Part shown: one piece after another, positions 1 to 12,500 of the stretch
Numbering within the stretch: position 1 is the first letter of the stretch
Layout: each line of letters opens with the position of its first letter
DNA from: Geosiphon pyriformis
Lineage: Eukaryota; Glomeromycota; Glomeromycetes; Archaeosporales; Geosiphonaceae
Reading direction: 5' to 3'
DNA length: 64,000 bases
NCBI GenBank assembly: GCA_016748015.1
Contig: JAAOMT010000590.1
Coordinates: 553,912 to 617,911, forward strand
Notes under the pieces: model-generated
What the model saw: the letters and a program-made list of their open reading frames with translations, nothing else
The model's database searches: none
Told to the model about the DNA's origin: nothing
Made by a program: the position numbers and the translations under genes

Positions 1-1037
1 CGATATTTTGCATCTTCTAAATCTTTCAATATTTTGCGCTTTACTTTTGGGAAAGCGAATTCTGGGCTTCTCTCGTCTATAATATGCAAGTGACTGACAT
101 GGTTTTCTTCAGCCTCGGCTGCTAGGTCAGGGAAGAAACGATAAGTAGGGGATTGTGGGAAGGAGGGTCGTCTTGTAATTGATGAAAGCGAACGAGAAAG
201 GGAGGTTTGCTCATCGTTTGTGAAGTAGTGATCGGAATCCGTCTCCAGAGAGTCCGTTTCTGAATCAGAATAAGGAGATGAATTGCTAGATGCATAATTT
301 TCCGATCTTAAATTGAATAGTCTTTTTAACTGAGAATTTGCACCACTTGGACTACGTTGGAGTTGAGCAAGAGGTATTTTAGGTTGATAACTAAGACTAG
401 AGTGCTGTAAGGGCGAGGAGGAGGGTGCGGACGCAGGAAAATACATTTGAGTTTGTGTCGATATGTATTGAGATTGATTTTGCAGGGTAGGATGTTGATG
501 GTGTCTAGGGGGTGAAAACTGGTTGATCGCCTGTGGACTGCTGTTAGGAAACTTGCCAGAAAGAAGAAATAACGAGTGATGTCTCTCTCGTTGTAATGCA
601 GGATGACTTGATGGCAAAGAGGCAAGGTATGGGGAATTAAGTGAACTATTTGTTGAGGTAGTACCAGAGTTTGGAGAGCCTGGTGCGGAATCGTCGTATT
701 CTTCAAATGATGAACGTTGACTAATTTCACTTTCGTTTGCGGTACATAGATTGGGAGGGTATAAAGTTGACTGGACACGCGGCTTTAAAGCTAAGCTCTT
801 CTTCAATAAACTTTGACTTGAAGCTGAAGTTGAAAGGCTTCTTCTTGTTCGGCGAGTAAATTTATGGTTTGAAAGTTCGTCTTGTGGAGACGATGTTTGA
901 CCAACTGTGGACGATGTTGCTGGATTCAACAGCGTCCCAGTGTTGGTTGGTAAGGAAGAGGGCAGACCTTTGGAAGCGGTGTGTTCGCCGGGCAAAGAAC
1001 GCGATGTGAAAGGATTTTTTATTCTTTCTTCATGCAT
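1..1037 (-). CDS. Ser/Pro/Gln-rich disordered protein, N-terminal part (cut by window edge)
   Basis: One reading frame is open from an ATG at 1035-1037 to the window edge, about 345 codons without a stop. The frame has an in-frame TAA about 80 bases upstream of the ATG and no other ATG between, which supports this start. The protein begins MHEERIKNPFTSRSLPGEHT and is rich in Ser, Pro, Gln and Asn. It has a basic patch (RRTRRSLSTSASS) followed by acidic Ser stretches (SDSETDSLETDSD). There are no membrane segments and no recognised domain in this part. After about residue 310 the composition becomes more structured (Leu, Ile, Lys, Glu), so a folded domain may follow outside the window. Codon use and base composition are normal, unlike the decayed DNA beside it. 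Function is unknown; a regulatory or cytoskeletal protein with phosphorylated linkers would fit but is a guess. A TATA-like CTTTATAAGG lies about 190 bases upstream (near 1230). Confidence 0.7.
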   Translation of the reverse strand, partial: MHEERIKNPFTSRSLPGEHTASKGLPSSLPTNTGTLLNPATSSTVGQTSSPQDELSNHKFTRRTRRSLSTSASSQSLLKKSLALKPRVQSTLYPPNLCTANESEISQRSSFEEYDDSAPGSPNSGTTSTNSSLNSPYLASLPSSHPALQRERHHSLFLLSGKFPNSSPQAINQFSPPRHHQHPTLQNQSQYISTQTQMYFPASAPSSSPLQHSSLSYQPKIPLAQLQRSPSGANSQLKRLFNLRSENYASSNSSPYSDSETDSLETDSDHYFTNDEQTSLSRSLSSITRRPSFPQSPTYRFFPDLAAEAEENHVSHLHIIDERSPEFAFPKVKRKILKDLEDAKY

Positions 1038-1329
1038 TGTGTTATCACGAACCAAAAAGTGATAATGACGTTTTTGCCTTCCAGAATAAAGATGCGCAAA
1101 GATAAATTAAATGGTAGATTTTGGATTTTAAACAGTGCGATCTTTAAGCTAACCTCTACTAAAGTCCTTAAGAATTCACTAAGATAAACTATTACTTTCC
1201 CGGTCCTGCCTGTAATATTGTAAAACCCTTATAAAGATGATAGCACAGCGTTCATTTCCCGGCAACAATTAAGGAAATCGATTCGGGAAGTCAAAATTTA
1301 CGTATATCATGCTTATTTAAATTGCAAAT

Positions 1330-2954
1330 TTTAGGGAAAATCTATTTAAAACACTATATAAGTGATTATTATTATTATTGATATGGCACATATATTGTCA
1401 ATAATTATATATATATAATTATAAACCATAAATTTAACTTATAATTAAAACATAATATTTCAAATAATTCAATAAAAAAAGTTTTTACCAATTAATTTAT
1501 TTAATTTAATAATTTTTAAGTATAATAAAAAATAAAATGTTGTAAATTAAATATCAAACTAAAAATTTATATTGTTTATATACTTTTGATAAAATTTTTT
1601 TAATTTTTGTTTTTGGTTTATTATGTTAAAATTATTATTTAATTAATCTATAATTATTATTTTTTTATCATTATTTTAACAATTACTATTTATTATAATA
1701 CAACTAGATATATGTTCTAAATAAATATGGCTTATATAGTTTTACATATAACTAATTATTTGAACTAATCAAGATTATACTATATTAAATTTACAAAAAA
1801 AACTTATTTAATTTACTTATTTTATGCATAATACTAACAAAATTATTGCTATTTTTAACCAAACTGCTTATTTACTTAATAGTTATATTGTATTAAATTT
1901 AAAATTTAAAGTTTAAAACTTTTATAAAATTTTTATTTTAGCAAAAATCTTTTTATTAACAAAATATTTTTATTATTAATAATTGTTTTATTATTAAACA
2001 AATCATTTAAATTATATTTTACTTTAAAATTAATTGTTTTTTTTACTTAAATTATACATAATTTTACCAAAATACCAATCTGTTTTTTTATTGTAAGTAT
2101 TTTTTTAATTTTTAATTTATAATAGACAAAATATTTATTAATATTATAATTAAAACAGTTAAAAAAATAATAAACTTGATAATAAATTTAATTGAAATTT
2201 AAAGTATATTAATTATAAAAAAAATTTATTTAGATTTTTTTTTTTAAAAATATTTTTATTATTTTTTTAATTAAAAACATTATTTTAATTATTGAAGTTT
2301 TTAAAAATTAGTAAAAAATTTAATTATAATATTCTTATTTTTTTGTATTTTTATAATTATAAATAAAATAAAAAATAAAAAAAGTTGCAGTTTTTTATTT
2401 TTTAAAGTAATTAGTAATATTTTTATTAATAAAATACTTATAGTTATTAAAACTACTTAATACTTTATAAAAATATTTTTCTTAAATAAAACAATTAAAA
2501 TTTAGTTTTAAAACATTGTTTTTTGTTTTTGGTTAAAAGTTTTTCTTTTTTTAATGTTTTTTAAGAAAACCTATTTAGAACAATTTTAATATAATTTTAA
2601 TATTATTTAGAAATTTCAAAATATTTAATAATATATTTATTTTTAAAATATTTTTTTATATTTTAAATTACATATTATTAAATTTATAATAAAATATTAA
2701 ATTTATATTAATTATTTAATATAGTATTTTATAATAGAAATTAACTTTTTTATAAAAAATTTTAACTATAAGCTTTTTAATAATATATAATTACTTTGCA
2801 AAAAAAATTGATTTTTCTATAAAAAATTTTAATAATATAAAAAAAATAAATAAATAAAATTTTTGTTTAAGTTTAAAACAATTAAATTATTATTAAAATT
2901 AATAATTTAATTAATATTGTAAATTTTAAAACAGTTAATTATAAGTTTAAAAAA
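1330..2954. other. AT-rich intergenic DNA, no gene seen
   Basis: This stretch is almost pure A and T with very few G or C and practically no CG dinucleotides. No ORF of note and no recognisable domain is visible on either strand. By comparison with the neighbouring relic at 2955-4450 it may be fully decayed transposon sequence, but nothing in it proves that. Confidence 0.6.
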
Positions 2955-4450
2955 ACCTATTTCTTTTTTTCATTCCAAATTTCTAAAAAAAGTCAATATT
3001 TTTAAAAAAAAAATTTTTGGTGTTTATTATAATATATCTTATTATTTCTTAAAAAACAAATTTTTTTATTATAGAATTGACTGCTATTATAAGTAATTTT
3101 GTGTCTAAAAAAAACTCAGCAAAAGTTTTGATATTAGATTTAATTAGTAAAGTCTGGCTTAGCAACAAAAAATGTTTTTAGATAATATTAAGCATTTAGA
3201 AAATAAGACAAACATAAAATTTAAAGAAGTTGAACAAATGATTAAACAGTTTAATATAATAAATACAGATAAGAAAGTGTTAGTTATAAAATTGGCAATA
3301 AAAGTAAAGATTATTTTAGCTCAAACATAATATTCTTAAAGCCAAAAAAGTCAACACTAATAGAATAATTGGCTTCTTTATTGGAATATTAAAATACAAT
3401 TTAGATAATAATAAAGTTTTGTTCTTTTCTTATTTTTTAGTATTTTTAGATAAAAAATAAATTAATCCAAAGATTACCAAAACTCAAATAAAAGTACCTG
3501 TTAGAAAATTTTTTGTATTAAATATTAATCTTTCAATAGTAAAAAACAAATTAACAACTGCTAAAATTCAAGTAATCAGAAAAATTTTTTCAATAATTAA
3601 TGTTTATATTAGAAGAAAACATAGAAAAAACTACATTATTGGCCAAAAAAAAAACATTATTGTAAACAATAATCTTAAGAAACAAAAAATACATTTAGAT
3701 CAGACTATAGTAATTAAAAAAATTTCTATGAACATGTTAAAAAAAATAATTGTTACTATAGTATTTGTGTTTGATCAAATTATATTAATTTTATTGTAAT
3801 TAATTAAGCTGTAACAAAAAGCTGTAATAAAATTTGCCAAATTAAGTTAAACAAATCTGTAATAGCAAAATAATTATTTTTAATTAAAAAAATTCAGTAT
3901 ATATAGCTAAGACTATAAAAAATTATGATGTTTAGATGTCAAAAAATTGATTTAAGATACTTTTATTTACTTTTTTTATAGAAATAACTGTTTATAATTT
4001 TGGTACTTTGTTGGAAAAAACTAGTAAAAAAACTTGTATTATTAATTAATTATTTAAAATAAGCAATAGAATTTGCTATATTGTAGTTGGTTTTAAAACA
4101 AAAAAATCTGAAATTAGTCTTTTACACAAAGCTAATTTTTGATAATATAAAGCTTAGGTTAGGCTTAATTTAGTTTACTATAAGAAATATAAGTGTCTTA
4201 AATATTTAGTATTAAAGTATAAAATATTAAGTATATCTGTTTTGTAAGTTTTAAAAACATATAAAAAAATTGTGTCAAATAAAAATCATCTTTAGTTAGC
4301 CAGATTGTATGTAAAAAAAAGTGTTTTTATTTCATGTCTAATTATTTTTAATAACAAATTTTGAACACAAATGGTTTTGTTTTTTTTTGTGCTAAAACAT
4401 TAAGAAAAGTTATATTATTTATAATAATTTTTTTAATTGTTTTTAAAATA
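2955..4450 (+). pseudogene. Almost erased LINE relic (5' UTR and ORF1)
   Basis: The start (near 2965) carries the CATTCCAAATTTCTAAAAA block that marks the 5' end of LINE-A at about 7590. Between about 3500 and 4400 the sequence can be lined up by eye with LINE-A ORF1 at about 8150-9080. Shared islands include the stretch around ATTGGCC / GTAAACA-ATCTTAAGA (3640-3680 versus 8325-8365) and the block near 4310-4350 matching the region after the ORF1 zinc knuckle. Nearly every difference replaces G or C by A or T, on both strands. About 60 bases of LINE-A (near 8240-8300) appear to be missing here. No ORF survives. It is an old copy of the same family in the same orientation. Confidence 0.65.
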
Positions 4451-4606
4451 GTTGGAATTAAGATATTTTAAATGGTTTTAGAATTTTAAGATAATAGTAT
4501 TAGTTGTAAAGAATACAAAAAATTTTGAATTGGAATTAGAATTGCCAAATATTTTTTAATTTTTTGTAAAAATTTATGTTAAATCTTTTTCTATATATTA
4601 GTATAT

Positions 4607-4727
4607 TTTTTTATTTATTTATTTATTAACGAGTGCAGCCCAACCAAAGTCTAGAATAAGTTACAAAGAAAAGTAGCCAACTAAACATGGTTCACACATT
4701 TGCTACATGTGACCGGCCACTCGAGTA
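4607..4727 (-). mobile_element. LINE 3' UTR stub, extremely 5'-truncated
   Basis: Read on the minus strand this segment matches the 3' UTR shared by LINE-A (14290-14400) and LINE-C (62080-62185). The shared blocks are GAGTGGCCGGTCACATGTAG, then a T-rich middle, then GGGCTGCACTCGTTAATAAA followed by a (TAAA)n tail. The tail lies at 4607-4630 as (TTTA)n on the plus strand. Only about 120 bases are present, so reverse transcription stopped very early at insertion. It is much less AT-degraded than the relic beside it, so it inserted later. Confidence 0.8.
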
Positions 4728-5866
4728 TATTTAATACATAAATTGAATTTTTAGTATATTAGATTTTTTGTGTTTATTATATAATAATATTCAAATATAT
4801 TGCAAAATTTTTAGTGTTAATTTATAAAAGTTTTATAAATATAAAACTTGTTTTATTATAATATAATTAAGAAAATTTGTATATTAAAAGAGTTTAATAA
4901 TAAATAAAATCAAAAATATAATATTAAAAATATAATAAATTAAAAAATAAAAGACATAAATAAAAAATATACCAAATTAAAAAATTAAAGATATGTTAAA
5001 TCAAAAAATAAAAAACATGTTAGATTAAAAGATAAAAAACACAAATTTATAATCATTTTTATATAAATAAGACAATACAATAAGTTAAAATAATTATATT
5101 ATACTATAATTATATATATTATTATAATATAAGATAATATTATTGTAAAATATCTAATTATATATATATTATTAAAAAAAAATAATAATAATAATTTATA
5201 ATAATATAATATATGTTTGTTTTCTAATTGTTTTTTAATTTATATATATTTAAAGATTTTGTTTAAGATTTTTGTATAAAAAATAAAAATTCAATATTTA
5301 ATAGTTATTAATACTTAATATTTTATTTTTTTAATATAATAAATAATTTATTTTATTAAATAATACTTAATATTGTAATTTTAATATTTATTTTTTTAAG
5401 AAATTAGTTTAATAATAAAACAAAAAAAATAAAATAAAAGTTAATATTTTATTAATAATTTGTAATTAAAAATTATTGGTTTAATATTATAAATTTATAA
5501 ATTAATGTTTTTAAAACTGTTGTTTTAATAAATAATATAAATAAAATAAATAATTTAATAATAATAAATATAATTTATAAAATTATTTTTGGCTTAAATA
5601 AAAAGTTTATTTAATATTTAATTTATAAATAAAGTTTTAAATTATTAGATAAATAAAATTTAAATTAAGTTAAATAGTTTTTTTCTATTATTATTATAAT
5701 ATATATTTATTTTTAATAATACAAAATATTTTGTAGTTTTTTTAGTTATTTCTGATATTTTTTTGGTATTTTTAAAATTTTTAGCATTTTTAGTATTTTA
5801 TAAGTATTTTTAAAATTTTAATATTATGTTATCTTTTTAATTTTATTATTTAATTGGTTAATTTAT

Positions 5867-5901
<35 letters not shown>

Positions 5902-7577
5902 TTCTAAATTAATACTTTTTTTTATTGTTGTTGCTTTGTAAAATATTTTTAAAAAAGATTTAATTAATAATATTAAGAATGTTTTTAATAGTTTTATTAA
6001 AATTTTTGATATTAAATTAAAATTTATTAGTATTTAATAATATATTATTATTTATTTTAAATCTTATAATACTATTATAATTGTTTTTAATTATTGATAA
6101 TTTTGGTTAAAAAAAAACAATATTAAAATATTTTTGTTTAATCAAAAAAAATAATTATTAAACATAATATTTTATAAAAAATGCTTTAATTTTATTTTTG
6201 GTTTATTACTAACTAATATAATTTGTAATATTTTATATATTTACTTAATTAAATTTATAATTAAGTATTTTAAAATTTTTTATTGTTGTTTTAAATTTTA
6301 TTAATTTAATTTTAACTTGTTTATTATATTAAAATATTAAAATATTTTATAAAATATTTATTATGTTTATTAATTAATTTTTTTAAGCAAATATTACAAA
6401 ATACTTTTTATATTTTCAATTTTTTTAGATAGTTTATTCATTATTAGAGTTTTTAATTTTAAATTTAACTTATAATTAAATTAAATTTTAAATTTAAGTT
6501 TTAAAAAATAAAGTTTTTGTTTGTTTTTATATTAAAATTTTAATAATATTGCAAATTTATTAAAAATTTAAACATATAATACAAAATTAACTAATTAATT
6601 TAATATTAACTTAAATATTTTAAAAACGATCTTAAAAAAAAACAAAAAAGTGGTTTTATAAATTAAGCCAAATAATTTAAAATTTAAATTTGTAATCATA
6701 TTAATAATTAAAAGTTTTTATTAAATATGATTTTTTTAATTATAATAATATTAAAAATTTTATTAATTTTATAAGTTGTATAGCCAAAAAAAATTATAAT
6801 AATATATTTTTTTTATAAAAACTAATCAGTAATTAAAAGCCAAATTAACAAAATTAAACTTTTAAAATAAATAATAACATATTATTATAAATTACAAATT
6901 TTAACTTAATAATAATAATTTATTAAATATTTTAAGAACAGTTTTAATATTATTAAAAAATATGTTAAAATTTTTTTATTTACAATAAAAATATAATTTA
7001 ATTATTATCTTAAAATAAATATAACTTTTGTTTTATCTATATATAACTAAAATATATATTATAAAATACAAAAACAGTTATATTAAAACTTAATTTAAAA
7101 ATTATAACAGATTTTATAATCTTTTACATATTAAAAAAATGATTTAAAAGATTCAATTTTAATAATATTATTTAAAATTTTAAAATACAAATTTTTTATA
7201 AAATAGCTTAATATTGTTTTTTATAATTTAAAATCAACAAAATAAAAAAACAATTTTAATATAACTTATTTTGTTTTTAAAAAAGTTGTTGTTTATATTT
7301 AATTTAAAATTAAATATTATAGTTAAAATTAATAAAAAAAATTTAATAAAAACTAAAATTAAATAAAAAATTAATTTTAAAACAATACTAATAAGATTAA
7401 AGTTTAAAATTTTTTAAAAATATCAAAAAAGTTCTTAAAATTATTAGTTATAATTATTGCTTTTTAATAATTTGGTTTTTTAATTATTTAAGAAATAATA
7501 ATATAAATTATATAAAAAATACAATTAAAACTTAAATTGCTAATTTGTTTTTTACAGCTAAAAAATTAAAAAAAACT
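4728..7577. other. AT-rich intergenic DNA, no gene seen
   Basis: About 2.8 kb of almost pure A/T sequence with homopolymer-like runs and no usable ORF on either strand. It contains a perfect (TAA)n microsatellite at 5871-5901. Nothing else could be identified; decayed transposon sequence is likely but unproven. Confidence 0.6.
5871..5901. repeat. (TAA)n microsatellite
   Basis: About ten uninterrupted TAA units inside AT-rich DNA. Confidence 0.9.
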
Positions 7578-7717
7578 CTTTCTCTCTTTCATTCCAAATT
7601 CCTAAAAAAGAGTCATATTTTGAAAGTAGTTTTTTTGTTTTTCACTTGCTGTATCTCAACATTTCTCTTACAAATAATCCTTTTATTGTGGACTTGGAAG
7701 CTGCTTCTGGCAGTAGT

Positions 7718-9594
7718 ATGTCAAATAAGAAAGCTCCTGTTGGTGCTTTTTCTGGTTCTGTTGGTGGTCCCTCCTCTCAAAAAAAAAGAGTTTCCCTTCG
7801 CCATATGAGTCAGTCTGGTGATAGAAACAAAGCTGTTTTGGCCAAACCTCATTCTGGTGGGAGTCAATACTCGGATATGGAGAGTGATTCTGGTGACAGT
7901 GTTACTGGTGGCATCTTGGCTGGTGGTGATGATGGATCTCTTCTTGGCTTGGCTGCAACAACTCCTAAGACAAAAAGAGTTAAGAATAATTTGGACTACG
8001 GCTCCCCTCTTGGTTCATTAGATTACAATGTGAATGATGATGATAGTGGTCCTCTCCCCTTTCTTCTTGGTATTCCTTTAGAAAAAATGTGGTTGGATCT
8101 CAAAATTGTTAAATCTCAAGTAGAAGTTGCTGTTAGGAAGTCTTTTGCATTAGATATTAATCTCTCAGCTGTGGAAGGCAAATCGGCGACTGCAAAAACT
8201 CAATTGATCAGGAAATTGTTTTCAAAAATCAATGGTTTTAGGGGGGCCACTACCCTCTCAAAATTTGAAGAAATTATCAGATCGACGTTTACTTCATCAG
8301 AGAGCTTGGAAAAGGCCACATCATTGGCCAAAGAAAATAACATCATAGTAAACAGTGATCTTAAGAGACAAGGAATTTGCTCAGATTGGGCCGTAGTAAT
8401 CAAGGAAATTCCCATGGATATGCCAAAAAAAATGATCATCGCCGCAGTATTTGAGTATGGTCAGATTGTGTCTATCAAAGTTCAGTTAATTGGGCTATGG
8501 CAGAAGGCTGTGGTGGAGTTTGCCGAATCTAGCCAGGCTGATCTGTTGGCATTAAAATGGTCTTTCCTAGTTGGGAAAGATTCTGTGTGTGTGGCCAAGG
8601 CTGTAGGAGATCATGAGACATGGGCTTTTAGGAATCAATTCAGGGCACTTCTGTTTACTTTGCCGGTGGGAACGACAGCTCATGATCTTGGGAATCTATT
8701 GGAAAGGACCGGTGAGAAAACTTGTGTCATCAATTATTCATTGGAGACTGGCAACAGAACACACTGTGCTGTGGTATGTTTTGAATCTGATGAAGCTATG
8801 GAATCAGCTTTTCACACAGAGCTGATCTTTGGTGGAGTGAAACTCTCATGGGCTAGGTTGGATTTGGTTTGCTGTGAATGGTGTGGGAAGTTCGGTTATT
8901 CTGCTCTGAAATGTGATGCTGAGGTTGCATCAGTTTCTCAGTCACCCAAGTCATTTAAAAAGCCTGCTAACTTGGATACTCATCTCCAGTTGGCCAAATT
9001 ATATACTAAAAAGAAGGTTCCGATCTCTCATCCTGTTGCTTTTGGAGGCAAATCCTGGGCCCAAGTGGTCTCAGTTGCTTTGGTCTCTCATGGTCCTCTT
9101 GATGGCTCTGGTTCTGGTTCTCTGCTTATTGGTGCTTCAAGTTCTAGTGGTACCCCTCCTCCTCTTTCTATGGTCGATGCTCCCTTGGGTGTGCATTTGG
9201 CACGTCTGGAATGCTCTGTAGAGCTTTTATCTGATCAAATTTCGAACATTCTTCTTCGTTTTAACAATTTCAGTTTGGTGCCTTTAGCTCCTCCTTCTAA
9301 TATGATTCCTCCAGTGAATACTCCTCAACTGTCCATCTCTGGTTCTCTTATGGTGGCTAACTTTGACTTGGATTCTAACATGGTGTTAGACGTTCCTTTG
9401 GCTCAACCCATTTCTTTCCCTTCTAGCAATGATATTCTTAATTGGGTCATAACAGTTCCAAGGTGCTGACTTCTAAAGTTGGTGTTTTAGAATCGAAGTT
9501 GGTTGCTCTTGATGCCTCCATTGGTTCAATTTTGGCGAAGTTGGAGCAGATGTGTGCTGGTTTGGGTTTTCTGGTTCTCTCCTCATCTCAATGA
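7718..9594 (+). pseudogene. LINE-A ORF1: RNA-binding Gag-like protein, frameshifted
   Basis: The first in-frame ATG is at 7718 (MSNKKAPVGAFSG). The Ser/Gly-rich N-terminus is followed by a conserved central part, an RRM-like segment (VVIKEIP ... GQIVSIKVQLIGLWQKAVVEF, about 8390-8530) and a degenerate zinc knuckle CCEWCGKFGYSALKC, in which Tyr replaces the His of CX2CX4HX4C kept in LINE-C. A C-terminal Leu-rich coiled-coil-like region follows. The frame opened at 7718 stops at 9467-9469. Comparison with LINE-C shows that the true C-terminus (SSKVLTSKVGVLESKLVALD...) continues in another frame from about 9454 to the stop at 9592-9594, so one small indel lies near 9440-9453. ORF1 proteins of this type coat the LINE RNA. 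The stop overlaps the ORF2 start as ATGA. Confidence 0.85.
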
Positions 9595-12500
9595 CCAGTT
9601 ATATTTGGAAAATTGCCACATGCAATGTTAGGGGTATGAACAATCCTGCGAAACAGAAAGATATTATTCGTTGACATAAAGAAATGAACAATATGATTTC
9701 AATTGTTACTGAGACTAAGTTAAAAGATGAGGTTTGCCCTTGGATTATGAACAAGTTTGTTGGCATTTGGGTTTTTACTTCTGGTTTGGTTTCTGGTCAC
9801 ATGAGTTCTGGAGTTGCAATCATTATAAACAATTTCTTGGCTCAGCATGTGTGTAAGGTTTTAGACATTCCTGGCTGGTTTTTTTCTGTTAAGCTTCTCT
9901 TCAAAAATAAACTGTTTGTGTCAATTTTGGGGCTATATGCTGGATCATCTTTGGCAGTATGTTTCTCTCAGGTGGATGATATCAATTCTTTGATCGCGAG
10001 AGTAGTAAATGAGTCTTCCTTCATCATCTTGGGTGGTAACTTCAATAAAGATGGTTCTCACAAAAGTGCTAGCTTAAAAAAATGCTTTGATTTGGGTTTG
10101 GTCAACTCTTTGAGTCGAAGCTTGTTTGGAAAAGATGCTACATGGAACAATTCTCGTGGAGTGGCTAAAGTTATTGATTATGTGTTTGTGTCATCAAGTC
10201 TTGTTAATGCAATTTTGGATCGTGATGTGTCTGGTGTCGAAGAGTATTTTGACACTGATCATAAAGCTGTTTCTGTCTCCATGGGTCTTGGTGGTTTGCT
10301 GGATGTGCAGTTGAACTCATTGCACAATCAAGCAAATAAGAATTGTTGGAAGTACAATTTTGTGAATGCTGGTGATGCTGATTGAATTAAGTTTAAAAAA
10401 GATACTTCGGCGAATGCTGCCATGTTCCATGATAAATTTTATGCTGCCAAGATATGTTTGGACCTGGACACAATGTGGAGTCACCTTTGCCAAGTGATGT
10501 GTTTGTCAGCTGAGAACGTTTTCAAAAAAAAATGGTTTAAGAGTTTTGACAGTGTCTATAATAGAAAATCATCCAGATTTCACAAATTAGAACTTTTGGT
10601 GTCAAAGATTGTCAAAGCCTCTTGTCTGGTCTCTCATGAGGAATTTGTTTCTCTACTTGGCACATGGAAGAGAATTGATACTGCTAATGCTTCTGTTGTA
10701 GAGTCTCTCTTTCTTTCGGGTTCTTATTTTAATGCCATTTGTTCAGCTTTGGCCAGGATAAGGAAATCTTACCATTCATCTAAGTTGTCAGAATCAAATC
10801 ATACCAAAGAATCTCAGATCAAGTTGGCAATTAACAAGAGAATGGAGAGTTTTGAGTTGAACAAAGGTCATACTGTACGTAGTGTTTTGGAATGACTCTT
10901 CTACAAGGTAGTTTTAGATCATTTGGTGGCAGGGGATGAGCTGGTGTTGGATCCTGCTCCTGTGAAGTCTAAGATGGATAAGATTATGAAAGGCTGGACT
11001 AGAAAGCAAAGGGTGGTGCTCGACGTTAATGATGAGTGGTCTTACCAGTATCGTCCTTTGGGTTATGTTTTCGACGAAGCTTTTTCTGGTGTAATGGGTG
11101 TGATTGACTTCGATGAATTGTTTGAGGTTGTTTCCAACCTGCCGGATGGCAAAGCTGCTGGCCTTTCGGGTATCTCGAATGAGCTTTGGAAGCATTGCAA
11201 TATTTCAGTCCTTAATATGCTCTTGGTGCTTTTGAACTCTTGCCTGTCTGAGGAATCTGTCTCTGGCCCTTGGAGAGAAGCTTGGGTTTTGATGATTTCC
11301 AAACCGTATGAATGGGAGGGTGTTCTTACAAATACTTGTCCTATTGCACTGATTGAGACAGCTCGCAAGATTTTCTCCAAAATACTTTCAGACAGGATTT
11401 CTTCAGCATACAGCACTTATGATGTCTTTCATGGTGACAATTTTTTGGTTTTGAAAGGTACAATGACACAGTCCCCCATTTTTGCAGTTGGTTTGGTTGT
11501 TGAAGATGCCCTGGAAAAGAACTGAGAGCTTTGGCTGGTCCTGCAGAATATGAGGAAGGCGTATGATTCTGTTGGCTGGGAGCATTTGGAGAAGTGTTTG
11601 GTTAGAATTAAAATGTGTAACAAGTTTATTCGGTTTTTTGGCAGCATTCACAGAGGTCGCACTAATCGAGTCATGACAGATTTTGGTTTGACAGATGGTT
11701 ATCATGTCCATGATGGTTTAGATCAAGGAGAGGTCTTTTTCTCCCTCCTGTGGCACATTTTTTATGATCCTCTTTTGTGCAAAGTCAAGTGTCAGGAGAG
11801 TGTTTGTGGGTATAGGCTAATTTCTCATTTTGTTTCTAAGAGTGGTCGTGCCGAATCACAAGCTGGGCTTTCTTCCTATTTTGCTGCTGGCGCCTTTGTT
11901 GATGATACAATTTGGGTTGGCAGTAGTCAGAGAGCTACTCAACACATTTTGGACTTTGTTAGTGAGTTTTTTCAGATTAATGACATATTAATAAACAATG
12001 ACAAGACAGTAGCTATTCCTATCAATTGTAAAGTTGGAAATTCCGCTCTTTTTATTAGTGGTTCACCTATTTCTGTTGCCAAAAAGAGTGAATCCCATCA
12101 GTATTTGGGCATATTTCTGTCAACTGAGGGCTTTTCCAAACCCAGTTTAGCTAAGACGCATTCGGACGTTCGTTTCTTTACAAATTTGGTTCTGAAAAAA
12201 GCTATCTCAGATAAGCAGTTCTTATATTTGGTTTCAGTAGTTCTCCAACCTATAATTAGCTACAGGACACAATTTAGCTTTGTTCCTATAGGCATTTGCA
12301 ACAAGTGAGATGCTATGATTCATAAGGGCCTAAAGCTCAAATCTGGACTTCCGCTTGACTTTCCTAGTGATTCGATCCATCACCCCTCCTTTTATGGTTT
12401 GAAATCTTTTCTGCAGATTCAGTCTGAAGGCAAGGTTGCTTCTCTTATTAATTTTGCCAACTCTGGTGGGATTGTAAGACGTTTGTTCTCTTATAGGTCT

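Noticed and set aside
326-778. 150-codon minus-strand frame starting MSSQLYTLPIYV
   Set aside because: It overlaps in another frame the much longer Ser-rich coding frame 1-1037, whose composition and upstream stop mark it as the real one.
981-1187. 68-codon plus-strand frame
   Set aside because: Shadow and 5' flank of the minus-strand gene at 1-1037; no protein-like features.
5871-5901. CRISPR-like or satellite array
   Set aside because: It is a plain trinucleotide microsatellite without spacers; no array of any kind was found in the window.
7545-7808. 87-codon frame at the 5' end of LINE-A
   Set aside because: Covers the 5' UTR and another frame of ORF1; not shared with LINE-B or LINE-C.
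9440-9469. Programmed frameshift in LINE-A ORF1
   Set aside because: LINE-B and LINE-C read through this region in one frame, so it is a simple indel in LINE-A.
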